DNA from: an uncultured Bartonella sp.
GTDB taxonomy: Bacteria > Pseudomonadota > Alphaproteobacteria > Rhizobiales > Rhizobiaceae
Assembly (NCBI RefSeq): GCF_945277285.1
Contig: NZ_CALYPR010000007.1
Location: forward strand, 1 to 49,480
Direction: 5' to 3'
Length of the DNA stretch: 49,480 nt
Of this stretch, positions 9,808 to 19,587 are shown in pieces. Below the pieces are notes generated by a model. It searched no databases. It was not told the DNA's origin and saw only the letters and a program-made list of their open reading frames with translations. Numbering within the stretch: position 1 is the first letter of the stretch; each line of letters opens with the position of its first letter. The position numbers and the translations under genes are program-made.

Positions 9808-9974
9808 ATGATACTGATTTATCGTTGCAAAAACGAATTTTATCAGGCAAAACGTCGTTGAGTTAAAATGGTTTTAACTAACATTGTTTCTCTTTGCGTT
9901 TAAAAGCGTGAGGGAGTAAAGCAGATGTTAATTTTCATGGTTTCTCACCATGGATGACGAACCGGAGAGATTTT

Positions 9975-11321
9975 ATGGCATCAGCCGCAGAACAACTGGC
10001 TTCTAATCTGAATTTGGGCGCTTTTTCACGTGCAACTGAATTAAAAAAACGTATTTGGTTTACATTGGGTGCACTTCTTGTCTACCGCTTTGGAACGTAT
10101 ATTCCGATGCCGGGAATCAATGTCGATGCATTGAGGCAAACATTTGCGCAGCATGCTTCGGGCGTGTTGGGGCTATTCAATATGTTTGCCGGCGGTGCTG
10201 TTGGTCGTATGGCTATTTTTGCTCTCGGCATTATGCCTTATATCTCTGCTTCTATTATTGTCCAATTGATGACGTCTGTTGTGCCTTCACTTGAGGCTTT
10301 GAAAAAAGAGGGTGAAACAGGGCGGAAAATCATTAATCAGTATACCCGTTATGGTACTGTGTTTTTGGCTTTGATTCAGGCCTATGGAATTGCCATAGCA
10401 CTTGAGAGTGGTATGGGGACGGGGTTGCAGATTGTTTCCGATCCCGGGCTGATCTTCCGGATAACGGCGGTCATAACACTGGTTGGTGGAACCATTTTCT
10501 TGATGTGGCTTGGTGAACAAATAACATCACGCGGCATTGGTAATGGTATTTCGTTGATTATCTTTGCAGGTATTGTTGCCAATCTTCCGTCTGCTGTCGC
10601 CCAACTTTTGACGGCTCATGCACAAGCCGATCTTTCAACGTTTATGTTGTTGGCCATTATTGTTATTTGTGTGGCTGTCATAGCGGTTATCGTTTTTGTC
10701 GAGCGGGCACAGAGACGTATTATTATTCAATATCCGAATCGTCAGCTTGGAAACCGCATGTTTAAAGGCGATACGTCGAATTTGCCGCTAAAACTCAATA
10801 CGGCCGGTGTTATTCCTCCAATTTTTGCTTCATCAATTTTGATGCTTCCTGCTACAGTCAATAATTTTTCACAGGATATGCCACATTGGCTGCAGTCAAT
10901 TTCCTTCGCACTTAGTCATGGGCAACCACTTTATATGGTCGTTTACGCTGCGCTGATGGTTTTTTTCTGCTTTTTTTATACAGCTATTGTGTTTAATCCA
11001 AAGGATACAGCCGACCAGTTAAAAAAGCATTCGGGCTTTATTCCCGGAATAAGACCGGGCGAACGTACGGCACAATATATTGACTATGTGTTGACTCGTA
11101 TCACGGTTGTGGGTGCTATTTATATTGTTCTGGTTTGCCTTTTGCCGGAATTTCTCATGTCAACCTTTCATGTTCCATTCTACCTTGGTGGTACATCACT
11201 ATTGATTGTTGTCACTGTGACGCTAGATACAATTGCACAAATTCAAGGGCATCTGGTTGCTCACCAATATGAAGGGTTGCTCAAAAAATCAAAACTCAGA
11301 GGCGGGAAAAGAAATAGATGA
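9975..11321 (+). CDS. secY: Protein translocase channel subunit SecY
   Basis: SecY (448 residues) is the membrane channel of the Sec translocon, working with SecE, SecG and SecA in the inner membrane. About ten hydrophobic segments can be followed. Visible motifs include the N-terminal region [11 protein letters not shown], the F-N-M-F-A-G-G-A segment near the plug, and the conserved cytoplasmic loop R-P-G-E-R-T with P-G-I-R just ahead. ATG 9975 follows GGAGAG (9964-9969); an ATG at 9954 lacks a ribosome site and homologous residues. The stop overlaps adk in an ATGA. Confidence 0.97.
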   Translation: MASAAEQLASNLNLGAFSRATELKKRIWFTLGALLVYRFGTYIPMPGINVDALRQTFAQHASGVLGLFNMFAGGAVGRMAIFALGIMPYISASIIVQLMTSVVPSLEALKKEGETGRKIINQYTRYGTVFLALIQAYGIAIALESGMGTGLQIVSDPGLIFRITAVITLVGGTIFLMWLGEQITSRGIGNGISLIIFAGIVANLPSAVAQLLTAHAQADLSTFMLLAIIVICVAVIAVIVFVERAQRRIIIQYPNRQLGNRMFKGDTSNLPLKLNTAGVIPPIFASSILMLPATVNNFSQDMPHWLQSISFALSHGQPLYMVVYAALMVFFCFFYTAIVFNPKDTADQLKKHSGFIPGIRPGERTAQYIDYVLTRITVVGAIYIVLVCLLPEFLMSTFHVPFYLGGTSLLIVVTVTLDTIAQIQGHLVAHQYEGLLKKSKLRGGKRNR

Positions 11322-11896
11322 GATTAATTTTTTTAGGAGCACCGGGTGCCGGCAAAGGTACGCAAGCAAAAAAGCTGACCGAGAAATATGGAATACCGCA
11401 ATTGTCTACGGGCGATATGCTGAGGGCTGCAGTTGCTGCTGGCACTGAAGTCGGTAAGCGTGCCAAGTCGATAATGGATGCCGGTGGCCTCGTGTCTGAT
11501 GAAATTGTTAATCAGATCGTCTCTGACAGAATTGACGAGCCGGATTGCGTGAAGGGTTTTATTCTTGATGGCTATCCACGTACGGTTGGTCAAGCCGAAG
11601 CTTTGCAGGAAATCTTGAAATCGAAACACACGAAACTTGACGCAGTAATCGAACTTGTTGTTGATCAGAATGCACTTGTCAACCGTATGAAAACACGTGT
11701 TGCTGAAACAATTGCAGCGGGTGGAAAAGTGCGCTCTGATGACAATCCGGAAGCATTTAGCAAACGACTTGATGAATATCGTCAAAAAACTGCACCTTTA
11801 TCGCAGTTTTATGAAAAAACTGGATTGTTGAAAAAAGTAGACGGTATGGCGTCAGTCAAAGATGTCGCGCTGGCAATAGAAAAAATTGTTGGCTAA
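11318..11896 (+). CDS. adk: Adenylate kinase (short form)
   Basis: The enzyme interconverts ATP + AMP and 2 ADP in the cytoplasm. The P-loop [10 protein letters not shown] (residues 7-16), the AMP-binding L-S-T-G-D-M-L-R and the D-G-Y-P-R-T (about 84-89) are all present. At 192 residues, with R-V-A-E-T followed directly by a short loop, it is the short type without the inserted zinc-type LID domain. The gene overlaps secY by four bases, the usual position in the spc cluster. A 183-base gap follows. Confidence 0.97.
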   Translation: MRLIFLGAPGAGKGTQAKKLTEKYGIPQLSTGDMLRAAVAAGTEVGKRAKSIMDAGGLVSDEIVNQIVSDRIDEPDCVKGFILDGYPRTVGQAEALQEILKSKHTKLDAVIELVVDQNALVNRMKTRVAETIAAGGKVRSDDNPEAFSKRLDEYRQKTAPLSQFYEKTGLLKKVDGMASVKDVALAIEKIVG

Positions 11897-12014
11897 GACA
11901 GTTCATCATATAGATGAAAGGGAGTTGACTTTTGCGGCGAAATCCGTCAAAGACTGCACAACTTCATTTTTTTGAGAGATGATTGGAAACGGCTTGATAT
12001 GCGGTTCTGGTCAT

Positions 12015-12049
12015 TTTGTGCTCTAGTCATAAATAGTCTATAGCACAAA
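12015..12049 (+). promoter_or_regulatory. Leader hairpin upstream of rpsM
   Basis: TTTGTGCT (12015-12022) pairs perfectly with AGCACAAA (12042-12049); after one mismatch a further TAG/CTA pair closes an 11-base loop. There is no T run after it, and the rpsM ribosome site (AAGGAGA, 12067-12073) lies 18 bases downstream. It could be a translational control element of the alpha genes or a transcript end. Function not shown. Confidence 0.45.
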
Positions 12050-12079
12050 TGGTTGAAATTTAATTTAAGGAGAACAGGC

Positions 12080-12448
12080 GTGGCTCGTATTGCTGGCGTC
12101 AACATCCCGACGAATAAACGCGTTATTATCGCTCTTCAGTATATTCACGGGATTGGACCGAAATTTGCTAAAGAAATCGTTGATAAGGTAGGTATTCCTT
12201 CTGAACGCCGTGTGAGTGAACTTTCGGATGCCGAAGTTCTTCAAATCCGTGAAGCTATCGATCATGATTATCAGGTTGAAGGTGATCTTCGTCGTGAAGT
12301 TTCGATGAATATCAAGCGGCTCATGGACCTTGGTTGCTATCGTGGATTGCGTCATCGTCGTTCATTGCCGGTTCGTGGTCAGCGGACGCATACCAATGCC
12401 CGTACCCGTAAAGGCCCTGCACGGGCCATCGCCGGTAAGAAGAAATAA
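12080..12448 (+). CDS. rpsM: 30S ribosomal protein S13
   Basis: S13 (122 residues) is in the 30S head and bridges to the large subunit. It begins at GTG 12080 (encoding [10 protein letters not shown]), preceded by AAGGAGA; the upstream in-frame codons give an unrelated extension. The H2TH-type segment ([10 protein letters not shown]) and the basic C-terminus [14 protein letters not shown] are canonical. Confidence 0.97.
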   Translation: MARIAGVNIPTNKRVIIALQYIHGIGPKFAKEIVDKVGIPSERRVSELSDAEVLQIREAIDHDYQVEGDLRREVSMNIKRLMDLGCYRGLRHRRSLPVRGQRTHTNARTRKGPARAIAGKKK

Positions 12449-12481
12449 TTCTAGATAAAAGAATTGGCTGCAACTTTTTTT

Positions 12482-12499
12482 GGAGGTTGTAAGACCTCC
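12482..12499 (+). promoter_or_regulatory. Hairpin between rpsM and rpsK
   Basis: GGAGGT (12482-12487) and ACCTCC (12494-12499) form a perfect 6-bp stem with a 6-base loop, just after a run of seven T. The T run precedes rather than follows the stem on this strand, so it is not a normal + strand terminator. The GGAGG core would also sequester a Shine-Dalgarno-like sequence. It lies in a 130-base gap, long for this cluster. Confidence 0.4.
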
Positions 12500-12578
12500 A
12501 AATAATTTCTGAAGATGTAGCAAATAAAGGTGTAGCCGCTGGAACTACGGCGGTGCAGAGATCAGTGAAAGGAAAACT

Positions 12579-12968
12579 ATGGCCAAAGAGCCTACACGTA
12601 TTCGCCGTCGCGAACGTAAAAATATTTCATCGGGCGTAGCTCATGTCAATTCGACATTCAATAACACGCTCATAACAATCACCGATGCACAGGGAAATAC
12701 GATATCCTGGTCATCAGCAGGAGCTCAGGGGTTTAAAGGATCGCGTAAATCGACACCTTTTGCCGCTCAGGTGGCTGCCGAAGATTGTGCAAAGAAAGCG
12801 CAGGATCACGGTATGCGGTCATTAGAGGTTGAGGTTTGCGGGCCGGGATCTGGTCGTGAATCGGCTTTGCGTGCGCTTCAGGCTGCAGGTTTTATTATTA
12901 CATCTATTCGTGATGTGACACCCATTCCGCACAATGGTTGCCGTCCGCGTAAGAAACGCCGCGTTTAA
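12579..12968 (+). CDS. rpsK: 30S ribosomal protein S11
   Basis: S11 (129 residues) lies on the 30S platform near the mRNA exit. Diagnostic segments are [31 protein letters not shown] and the C-terminal [13 protein letters not shown]. An AAAGGAAA ribosome site precedes the ATG. Usual neighbours rpsM and rpoA flank it, but with longer gaps than typical. Confidence 0.98.
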   Translation: MAKEPTRIRRRERKNISSGVAHVNSTFNNTLITITDAQGNTISWSSAGAQGFKGSRKSTPFAAQVAAEDCAKKAQDHGMRSLEVEVCGPGSGRESALRALQAAGFIITSIRDVTPIPHNGCRPRKKRRV

Positions 12969-12985
12969 TCCGGTTGTTTTTCGGT

Positions 12986-13040
12986 GCCAGGGCGTATGGC
13001 TCTGGCGTTCAAGCTGGCCGTCACGGCTGAATGGTGACGG
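12986..13040 (+). promoter_or_regulatory. Two tandem hairpins between rpsK and rpoA
   Basis: The first stem pairs GCCAGGGC (12986-12993) with GCTCTGGC (12999-13006) around a 5-base loop, with one wobble. The second pairs CCGTCAC (13018-13024) with GTGACGG (13034-13040) around 9 bases. Neither is followed by a T run. They occupy most of the 95-base gap and end 23 bases before the rpoA start; a role in mRNA stability or rpoA translation is a guess. Confidence 0.45.
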
Positions 13041-13063
13041 AAGTATAGGACAGGAATAGGAAT

Positions 13064-14077
13064 ATGATCCAGAAAAACTGGCAGGAATTGATTAAGCCTA
13101 ATAAAGTCGAGTTTCAAACGCAGGGTGATTCAAATAAGGCTGTGGTTATCGCCGAGCCTTTGGAACGCGGTTTTGGTTTGACGTTAGGCAACGCTTTGCG
13201 GCGCGTATTGTTGTCGTCTTTACGGGGCGCAGCAATTACTGCTGTGCAGATTGACGGTGTGTTGCACGAATTTTCGTCAATACCGGGCGTACGGGAAGAC
13301 GTCACAGATATTATTCTGAATATCAAGGAAATCGCTATCCGCATGGAAGGCGAAGGGCCAAAACGCATGGTCGTTCGTAAAGAAGGCCCGGGTGTTGTAA
13401 CGGCAGGTGATATCCAGACGGTTGGAGATGTCGAGATTCTCAATCCGGAGCATGTGATTTGCACACTTGATCAGGGTGCGGAAATCAGAATGGAATTTAC
13501 GGTAAACGCTGGCAAGGGCTATGTTCCTGCCGATCGCAACCGTAATGAAGATGCGCCAATTGGGCTTATACCGGTTGATAGTCTTTATTCACCGATCCGT
13601 AAGGTTTCCTATAAAATCGAGAATACCCGCGAAGGGCAGGTTCTTGATTATGACAAGTTGATTCTGACTGTTGAAACCAACGGGGCAGTAACTGCCGAAG
13701 ATGCGGTTGCTTTTGCAGCCCGTATTCTGCAAGACCAGCTTTCGGTATTTGTCAATTTTGAAGAACCCCAGAAAGAGGCCCCGCAAGAGCAAGTTTCTGA
13801 ACTTGCGTTTAATCCAGCCTTGCTCAAGAAGGTTGATGAATTGGAATTGTCCGTTCGTTCAGCTAATTGTCTCAAAAACGACAATATCGTTTATATTGGT
13901 GACCTTATCCAGAAGACGGAAGCCGAAATGCTGCGGACACCAAATTTTGGTCGTAAGTCGCTGAATGAAATCAAGGAAGTTCTCGCATCTATGGGGCTTC
14001 ATCTTGGTATGGAAATCCCCGCTTGGCCGCCCGAGAATATCGACGACCTGGCAAAACGTTATGAAGATCAATACTGA
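13064..14077 (+). CDS. rpoA: DNA-directed RNA polymerase subunit alpha
   Basis: The alpha subunit (337 residues) dimerises to scaffold beta and beta-prime and contacts UP elements and activators through its C-terminal domain. The N-terminal domain shows [20 protein letters not shown]; the C-terminal domain shows the helix-hairpin-helix region with R-S-A-N-C-L-K and [12 protein letters not shown]. Length fits alphaproteobacterial RpoA. The start follows an AGGAATAGGA stretch. It ends 23 bases before rplQ. Confidence 0.98.
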   Translation: MIQKNWQELIKPNKVEFQTQGDSNKAVVIAEPLERGFGLTLGNALRRVLLSSLRGAAITAVQIDGVLHEFSSIPGVREDVTDIILNIKEIAIRMEGEGPKRMVVRKEGPGVVTAGDIQTVGDVEILNPEHVICTLDQGAEIRMEFTVNAGKGYVPADRNRNEDAPIGLIPVDSLYSPIRKVSYKIENTREGQVLDYDKLILTVETNGAVTAEDAVAFAARILQDQLSVFVNFEEPQKEAPQEQVSELAFNPALLKKVDELELSVRSANCLKNDNIVYIGDLIQKTEAEMLRTPNFGRKSLNEIKEVLASMGLHLGMEIPAWPPENIDDLAKRYEDQY

Positions 14078-14100
14078 GTTAAAAATTAAGGAGAAGGCTC

Positions 14101-14526
14101 ATGCGCCATGGTAAATCAGGCCGCAAGCTGAACCGCACTGCTAGTCACCGTAAAGCGATGTTTGCCAATATGGCAACGTCTCTGATCGAGCATGAGCAGA
14201 TCGTGACGACGCTTCCAAAGGCAAAAGAAATTCGTCCTATTGTTGAAAAATTGGTAACATTAGGCAAACGTGGAGGTCTCCACGCACGTCGGCAGGCGAT
14301 TTCGGCAATTCGCGATGCAAAGCAGGTTGCAAAGCTTTTCGATACATTGGCCCCGCGCTACGCTACCCGCAATGGTGGCTATCTTCGCATTATGAAGGCC
14401 GGTTTTCGTGCTGGCGATAATGCACCTCTTGCTGTTGTCGAATTTGTCGACCGCGATGTTAATGCTAAGGGTGCTGCTGATAAGGCACGTGTTGAAGCTA
14501 CAGCAAAGGAAGCTGAAGCTGCTTAA
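14101..14526 (+). CDS. rplQ: 50S ribosomal protein L17
   Basis: L17 (141 residues) is the last gene of the cluster. The N-terminal [18 protein letters not shown] and the [15 protein letters not shown] motifs identify it; here the residue before G-D-N-A is alanine. An Ala/Lys/Glu-rich tail extends the C-terminus, as is common in alphaproteobacteria. An AAGGAGAAGG site lies ahead of the ATG, and a strong terminator follows. Confidence 0.98.
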   Translation: MRHGKSGRKLNRTASHRKAMFANMATSLIEHEQIVTTLPKAKEIRPIVEKLVTLGKRGGLHARRQAISAIRDAKQVAKLFDTLAPRYATRNGGYLRIMKAGFRAGDNAPLAVVEFVDRDVNAKGAADKARVEATAKEAEAA

Positions 14527-14554
14527 CCAAAATATATTTGGATGATTTGAAAAG

Positions 14555-14578
14555 CCCGCTTTTTTAAGCGGGTTTTTT
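14555..14578 (+). terminator. Terminator of the ribosomal protein cluster
   Basis: CCCGCTT (14555-14561) pairs with AAGCGGG (14566-14572) around a TTTT loop, with four preceding A and six T afterwards (14573-14578). It lies 28 bases after the rplQ stop and is a textbook rho-independent terminator. Confidence 0.85.
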
Positions 14579-16054
14579 GTTTTTAATTTTTTTAAAAAAC
14601 TGTCGGTTGCGTTTTTAGTCGGACTCTTTTTATTTTAGCATTTTGCCCCGGTGATTTTAGACGTGAAATAAATGGCAAGACTATAGTTGCCATAATTGAT
14701 GCGGATTTTATCCCGTTTTGACTGGGAGGACGTCATAAGTCTCACTAGGGTGTGTGGACTTATTGTTTTTTGATTTTGTTTTCCCAGTTTGTGATTCCTT
14801 GATTTTTAACTTGGTAGAAATAATCAATAATTTATTTTAAGTAAGGGAAGACGAGAAAGCACACATATTATCATGTTTTTCTTACGTCTCATAAAAAGGC
14901 GCGTGTTGAAATCACCGCATTGTCGGCGAAATCATTTCTTTCGATTAATACGGATGCGAATGGAAAGATGCTGCGGCTGGCAATGACCTGCACAAAACTG
15001 CTTTCTTAATTGTTATATACCGAAGTTACGTTGTGGGGCGTTTGACCGCATCTTTTTCATGGTTGCGTGGCAGGGGCAAAGCCGCAAGCTATTATGATGG
15101 ACGACAAATAGATCAAGACAGGCCGAATTGCATTTTAACTGGTAGAAAATATTTTCCATCTTGTCGGTCATATACAAGCTGGCTTGACCTCAATGGTGTA
15201 TATCGCCTGCTATGAAACCGGTTAACCTTTCTAACTGTTAAATAAAAAAGCGTCGACGAACAGCCGCGAAAATATCTCTCTTCCGTTTCCTGTGTTTGCC
15301 CGAACCCAAAAAGCTAATTGCCAATTTTAGCTATGTGGCGATAGTTTCTGTCAGGCTCTACATGGAAGGGAAACAAGGCAGCTATTTCTTCAAGACAGGT
15401 AGAGTTGCAGAAATCGCCCTGTGATAGGGCAACCTTTTGGTTGCACTTAAAAATTAAAAACTGTTTGCCAAAGCAAGGACTGACAGCACATTAAAAACCA
15501 ATAAAACAGGCGCGCACATATAGTCCGTTCTGCTATCTTAATCTCTCGACAGTTAACTTCCGTAATGACTGATAAGTTCCGCTCCTGAGCCAATTGGATC
15601 TCTTGTTGGAGAAAGTGAAAAGCCATCAATATAAAAGTGAATTGATCTTCGAAAAATTCGGAAATCAGATTTTTAGAGAAACTGTTTTCCACGGTAACCG
15701 CTTTAGACAAATAACAGCAGTGGTCATCCGTCATATATTATGACCTTGATGATTACGAGATTAGTCATTTCGTTTGACCAATATTGTAGTCGACATGTAC
15801 GTCCGAATAGACGTTAACTAAAAGCTGTTTTCAAATCCTTTAATTGTGATGACCACACAGGCCTATCAGATAAAGCGGTAGGTTTTGTAAATTCAATCTA
15901 ACCGAATAGATCGTTCTTTTGCCAAATTTCTTGTTAAAAATAGAATCTGTTGAAGTCTTTCTCATAAAGATAGGATCGCCGTTTAAAACGTCTTATAAAC
16001 CGGATGTAATTTTGAACTATTGTGGAAGTCGAATATAACGAAAAGGAACCGATA
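14579..16054 (+). other. Long intergenic region without a supported gene
   Basis: About 1.48 kb between the rplQ terminator and the protease gene holds only short open frames (for example 15033-15215 on + and 15447-15734 on -) without ribosome sites, recognisable domains or convincing composition. One perfect 6-bp hairpin GCAACC-TTTT-GGTTGC is at 15428-15443. It may hold decayed coding sequence, small RNA genes or long regulatory DNA. Nothing specific can be named. Confidence 0.5.
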
Positions 16055-17449
16055 ATGAAATTGCCATTGAAGGTCGTTGCACTATTCAGCTTTTTGTCTT
16101 TGATCGTGCCACAAGCAGGATTTGCACAGATTCCGCAGTCGCAAAGCGAGATAAAACTAAGTTTTGCACCTTTGGTTAAAAAGACAGTTCCTTCGGTAGT
16201 CAACGTTTATGCGGCCCGGCTTGTCCACGCCCGTTCGCCATTTGAAGGAGATCCGTTTTTCGAACAGTTTTTCGGCCGAACACCTCAAAATGTCCCCTCA
16301 CGCAAGCAATCCTCACTCGGCTCCGGTGTCATTGTCGACCAAAGCGGCCTTATTGTCACAAACTATCATGTCATCCGTGATGCGGACGAAATCAAGGTTG
16401 CATTATCGGACGGTCGTGAGTTTGAGAGTAAGGTGATGCTTAAAGATGAAGCCACCGATATAGCTGTTTTAAAGATCGAACCAAAGGGAACTGCTTTTCC
16501 GGTTTTACCATTGGGTGATTCTGATGCAGTCGAAGTTGGGGATCTTGTTTTGGCAATCGGCAATCCCTTCGGTGTCGGGCAGACTGTTACAAGTGGTATT
16601 GTTTCGGCACAGGCTCGTACACGTGTCGGCATTTCCGACTTCGACTTTTTTATTCAGACGGATGCAGCGATAAATCCGGGAAATTCGGGTGGGGCCCTCA
16701 TTGATATGAGAGGCGAACTTATCGGCATCAATACCGCAATATACTCACGTTCAGGGGGCTCTGTGGGGATAGGCTTTGCAATTCCGGCCAATCTGGTCAA
16801 AGCGGTTGTCGATGCGGTGAAGAGAGGGGAAAAGACATTTGATCCACCATATATTGGGGCTTCATTTCAAAGTGTTACTGCCGATGTTGCCGAAGGCTTA
16901 GGCATGGATCAACCTTATGGTGCTATTATCACCGATATCGTGAAAAAAAGCCCTGCTGAACAGGCGGGTCTCAAAATTGGCGATGTCATTTTGAAAGCAC
17001 AAGCAGTTCGAATCGATAATCCGGATAGTCTCGGTTATCGTTTGATGACAACAGGCGTCGGTCATACACTCGACATTGATTATTTGAGAAACGGCAAAGT
17101 CGAAAAAACCACGATATCGCTTGCTTCCCTTCCGGACGACCAGATTGCTCGAGCTGAAAAATTGTCTGGAAATACTCCTTTTTCCGGAGCAGAAGTGGTG
17201 AATTTGACACCGCTCAACGCCCGCCGTTTTCACGTTGCAGCGGAAGCAAGCGGTGTTGTGGTTAATGATGTCGAAGACAATAGCAATGCCTCGGGATTGT
17301 TTCAGCGTGGCGATGTGATTCATGGAGTCAACGGCAATGAAGTAAAAACCGTTGCCGATCTGAAAAAAATTCTTTCCAATAGCCAGCCACGCGTTTGGCA
17401 GCTCGAGTACGAGCGTAATGGCGTGTTGGTTCGGCAATTTGTACGTTAA
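16055..17449 (+). CDS. degP: Periplasmic serine endoprotease, Do/DegP family
   Basis: This 464-residue protein is an HtrA-type protease and chaperone for damaged envelope proteins. It has a signal peptide (residues 1-24, cleavage after A-G-F-A), a trypsin-like domain with His105 (N-Y-H-V-I), Asp135 (T-D-I-A-V-L-K) and Ser211 (P-G-N-S-G-G-A), and two PDZ domains at about 255-340 and 370-464. ATG 16055 follows AAAAGGA; an upstream GTG at 16022 would put charged residues before the signal. rarA starts nine bases after the stop. DegQ or MucD would be equally valid names; the subfamily cannot be settled by eye. Confidence 0.93.
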   Translation: MKLPLKVVALFSFLSLIVPQAGFAQIPQSQSEIKLSFAPLVKKTVPSVVNVYAARLVHARSPFEGDPFFEQFFGRTPQNVPSRKQSSLGSGVIVDQSGLIVTNYHVIRDADEIKVALSDGREFESKVMLKDEATDIAVLKIEPKGTAFPVLPLGDSDAVEVGDLVLAIGNPFGVGQTVTSGIVSAQARTRVGISDFDFFIQTDAAINPGNSGGALIDMRGELIGINTAIYSRSGGSVGIGFAIPANLVKAVVDAVKRGEKTFDPPYIGASFQSVTADVAEGLGMDQPYGAIITDIVKKSPAEQAGLKIGDVILKAQAVRIDNPDSLGYRLMTTGVGHTLDIDYLRNGKVEKTTISLASLPDDQIARAEKLSGNTPFSGAEVVNLTPLNARRFHVAAEASGVVVNDVEDNSNASGLFQRGDVIHGVNGNEVKTVADLKKILSNSQPRVWQLEYERNGVLVRQFVR

Positions 17450-17458
17450 GGTGCTCCA

Positions 17459-18778
17459 TTGGCGAACGACCTATTTTCTTCTGCGACCGATCCTGAAATA
17501 GAGAAGACAAAACCGCTTGCAGAACGTTTGCGGCCGCAGCATTTGTCTGATGTCATAGGGCAGGACCACCTGACTGGCAAAGAAGGGGTGTTGAGCCGTA
17601 TGATTGCTTCCGGCTCAATGGGGTCAATGATTTTTTGGGGGCCTCCCGGAACTGGCAAGACAACGGTTGCACGGCTGTTGGCAAATGAGACAAAGTTGTC
17701 TTTCGAGCAGGTTTCGGCTATTTTTTCAGGTGTTGGTGACTTAAAAAAAGTATTTGAAAGTGCACGCGCGCGCCTTATGGCAGGGCGGCAGACCTTATTG
17801 TTTGTAGACGAAATACATCGGTTCAACCGCGCGCAACAGGACAGTTTTCTCCCTGTTATGGAAGATGGTACCATTGTTCTTGTCGGAGCAACAACGGAAA
17901 ATCCGTCATTCGAGCTCAATGCGGCGCTTCTTTCGCGTGCGCGGGTTTTGACATTCCACCCGCTTGACGAACAGAGTCTTAACGCCCTTTTGACAAGGGC
18001 CGAAAAAATCGAGGGTAAAAGCCTTCCCGTTGATGAGAGTGCGCGTGAAATGCTGGTGCGTATGGCTGACGGCGACGGGCGTGCTGTTCTTACAATGGCT
18101 GAAGAATTATGGCGGGCCGCTCGTTCTGACGAAATATTCGATGCCGATGCTTTACAAAATATTGTCCAACAAAGAGCTGCAATTTATGACAAAGGGCAGG
18201 ATGGCCATTATAATTTGATTTCGGCCCTTCATAAGTCGGTGCGCGGCTCGGATCCGGATGCGGCACTTTATTATCTTTCTCGCATGTTGGATGCTGGCGA
18301 AAATCCCCATTACATCGGCCGGCGTTTGGTGCGGATGGCGGTTGAAGATATCGGGCTTGCCGACCCGCAAGCGCTCATTATCGCCAATGCTGCAAAAGAG
18401 GCTTATGATTATCTGGGGTCTCCCGAAGGAGAGCTGGCATTTGCCGAAGCCTGTATTTATCTGGCAACGGCACCCAAATCCAATGCCGCTTATCTGGCCT
18501 TCAGCAGAGCCATGCGTTCAGCGCGCGAGAACGGTTCCTTAATGCCGCCAAAATATATCCTTAATGCTCCGACAAAATTAATGCGTGAGGAAGGTTATAG
18601 CGAGGGATACCGCTATGACCATGATGAGCCGGACGCTTTTTCGGGACAAGAATATTTTCCCGAGAAAATGGGGCACCAAAAGTATTATACCCCTCCGGAA
18701 CGTGGTTTTGAGCGCGAAATCAAAAAACGTCTGGAATGGTGGACAAAGTTGCGCAATGAACGCAAAAATGCAAAATAA
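17459..18778 (+). CDS. rarA: Replication-associated recombination protein A, AAA+ ATPase
   Basis: RarA (MgsA), 439 residues, acts at stalled replication forks and is related to clamp-loader ATPases. Walker A is G-P-P-G-T-G-K-T-T at 61-69, Walker B L-L-F-V-D-E-I-H at 113-120, followed by R-F-N-R-A-Q-Q-D, and sensor 1 lies in G-A-T-T-E-N-P-S-F. The C-terminal tetramerisation part with L-P-x-K-Y-like P-P-K-Y-I-L-N is complete. The start is a TTG (17459) giving M-A-N-D-L-F, with only a weak AAGGTG site overlapping the end of the protease gene. It is probably cotranscribed with that gene. Confidence 0.95.
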   Translation: MANDLFSSATDPEIEKTKPLAERLRPQHLSDVIGQDHLTGKEGVLSRMIASGSMGSMIFWGPPGTGKTTVARLLANETKLSFEQVSAIFSGVGDLKKVFESARARLMAGRQTLLFVDEIHRFNRAQQDSFLPVMEDGTIVLVGATTENPSFELNAALLSRARVLTFHPLDEQSLNALLTRAEKIEGKSLPVDESAREMLVRMADGDGRAVLTMAEELWRAARSDEIFDADALQNIVQQRAAIYDKGQDGHYNLISALHKSVRGSDPDAALYYLSRMLDAGENPHYIGRRLVRMAVEDIGLADPQALIIANAAKEAYDYLGSPEGELAFAEACIYLATAPKSNAAYLAFSRAMRSARENGSLMPPKYILNAPTKLMREEGYSEGYRYDHDEPDAFSGQEYFPEKMGHQKYYTPPERGFEREIKKRLEWWTKLRNERKNAK

Positions 18779-18836
18779 AGGTTTAGGCTAGTTGATTAAA
18801 ATTTATCATTTCTAGTGAAATTCATTGAACCATCCC

Positions 18837-18856
18837 TATAATCTCCATCAGGAGAT
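18837..18856 (+). promoter_or_regulatory. TATAAT element and leader hairpin before lipoprotein gene
   Basis: A perfect TATAAT sits at 18837-18842, but no good -35 hexamer lies 16-18 bases upstream. It runs directly into a 6-bp hairpin ATCTCC-ATCA-GGAGAT (18841-18856), which would fall at or near the 5' end of the transcript. The start codon is 33 bases further on. Confidence 0.4.
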
Positions 18857-18889
18857 TGCGTGAATCCTCTAAAACGGAGATTAGGAACT

Positions 18890-19561
18890 ATGTTGAAAAA
18901 GTTAGGCATCATTTTACTGTCTGGCAGTTTTCTGGCGGCGTGTGAGACAACAAATCCCTATACTGGCGAAAGCCAGGTTTCGAAAACAGCTAGTGGCGCT
19001 ACAATTGGTGCGGTTGCCGGTGCTCTCGGCGGACTGATGGTGGGTGGTTCGAGCCGCGCCCAACGTAATGCCGTTTTGATCGGGGCCGGCGTTGGAGCTC
19101 TTGGTGGCGGACTGATCGGCAATTACATGGATCGTCAGGAAGCCGAACTTCGCGCCCAGCTTCAGGGAACGGGCGTATCTGTTACCCGCTATGGCGACCA
19201 GATCCGTCTTAATATGCCCGGTAATATTACATTCAATACTGATCAGGACGCAGTCAAACAGCAATTTTATCCGGTCTTGAATTCAGTCGCTATAGTGTTG
19301 AAAAAATACGATAAATCTTTGGTTGATGTTTTCGGTTTTACCGATTCTACCGGCAGTCTACAGCATAATCAGGACCTGTCCCAACGGCGCGCATTGTCTG
19401 TTGCCAATTATCTGAATAGCCAGGGAATTGACGGCAGACGTCTTGCTGTTCAGGGCTATGGCCCGTCAAACCCGATTGCCTCAAACGAAACGGTAGACGG
19501 TCGTTCGCAGAACCGCCGTGTTGAAATCCAGATCGCTCCTTTGCGCCAAAACGGATATTAA
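18890..19561 (+). CDS. OmpA-family outer membrane lipoprotein with glycine zipper
   Basis: The protein is 223 residues. A lipoprotein signal ends in L-A-A-C with Cys18 as the lipidated residue. Residues about 35-80 hold alternating glycine/alanine helices (G-A-V-A-G-A-L-G-G, then G-A-G-V-G-A-L-G-G-G) typical of glycine-zipper segments. Residues about 105-220 form an OmpA-type peptidoglycan-binding domain with D-V-F-G-F-T-D-S-T-G-S and the end N-R-R-V-E-I-Q-I. This layout matches YiaD-like proteins that tie outer membrane to cell wall. ATG 18890 is chosen over 18860 because it places the lipobox correctly. A terminator follows. Confidence 0.9.
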   Translation: MLKKLGIILLSGSFLAACETTNPYTGESQVSKTASGATIGAVAGALGGLMVGGSSRAQRNAVLIGAGVGALGGGLIGNYMDRQEAELRAQLQGTGVSVTRYGDQIRLNMPGNITFNTDQDAVKQQFYPVLNSVAIVLKKYDKSLVDVFGFTDSTGSLQHNQDLSQRRALSVANYLNSQGIDGRRLAVQGYGPSNPIASNETVDGRSQNRRVEIQIAPLRQNGY

Positions 19562-19587
19562 GTTTGTCGTAATAAGTTTTGTTTTGT

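Noticed and set aside
15033..15215. A 60-codon open frame on the plus strand.
   Set aside because: Short, arginine/serine-rich with no family resemblance and no ribosome site.
15447..15734. A 95-codon open frame on the minus strand in the long gap after rplQ.
   Set aside because: No ribosome site at its start, cysteine and aromatic content unlike the neighbouring genes, and no recognisable domain.
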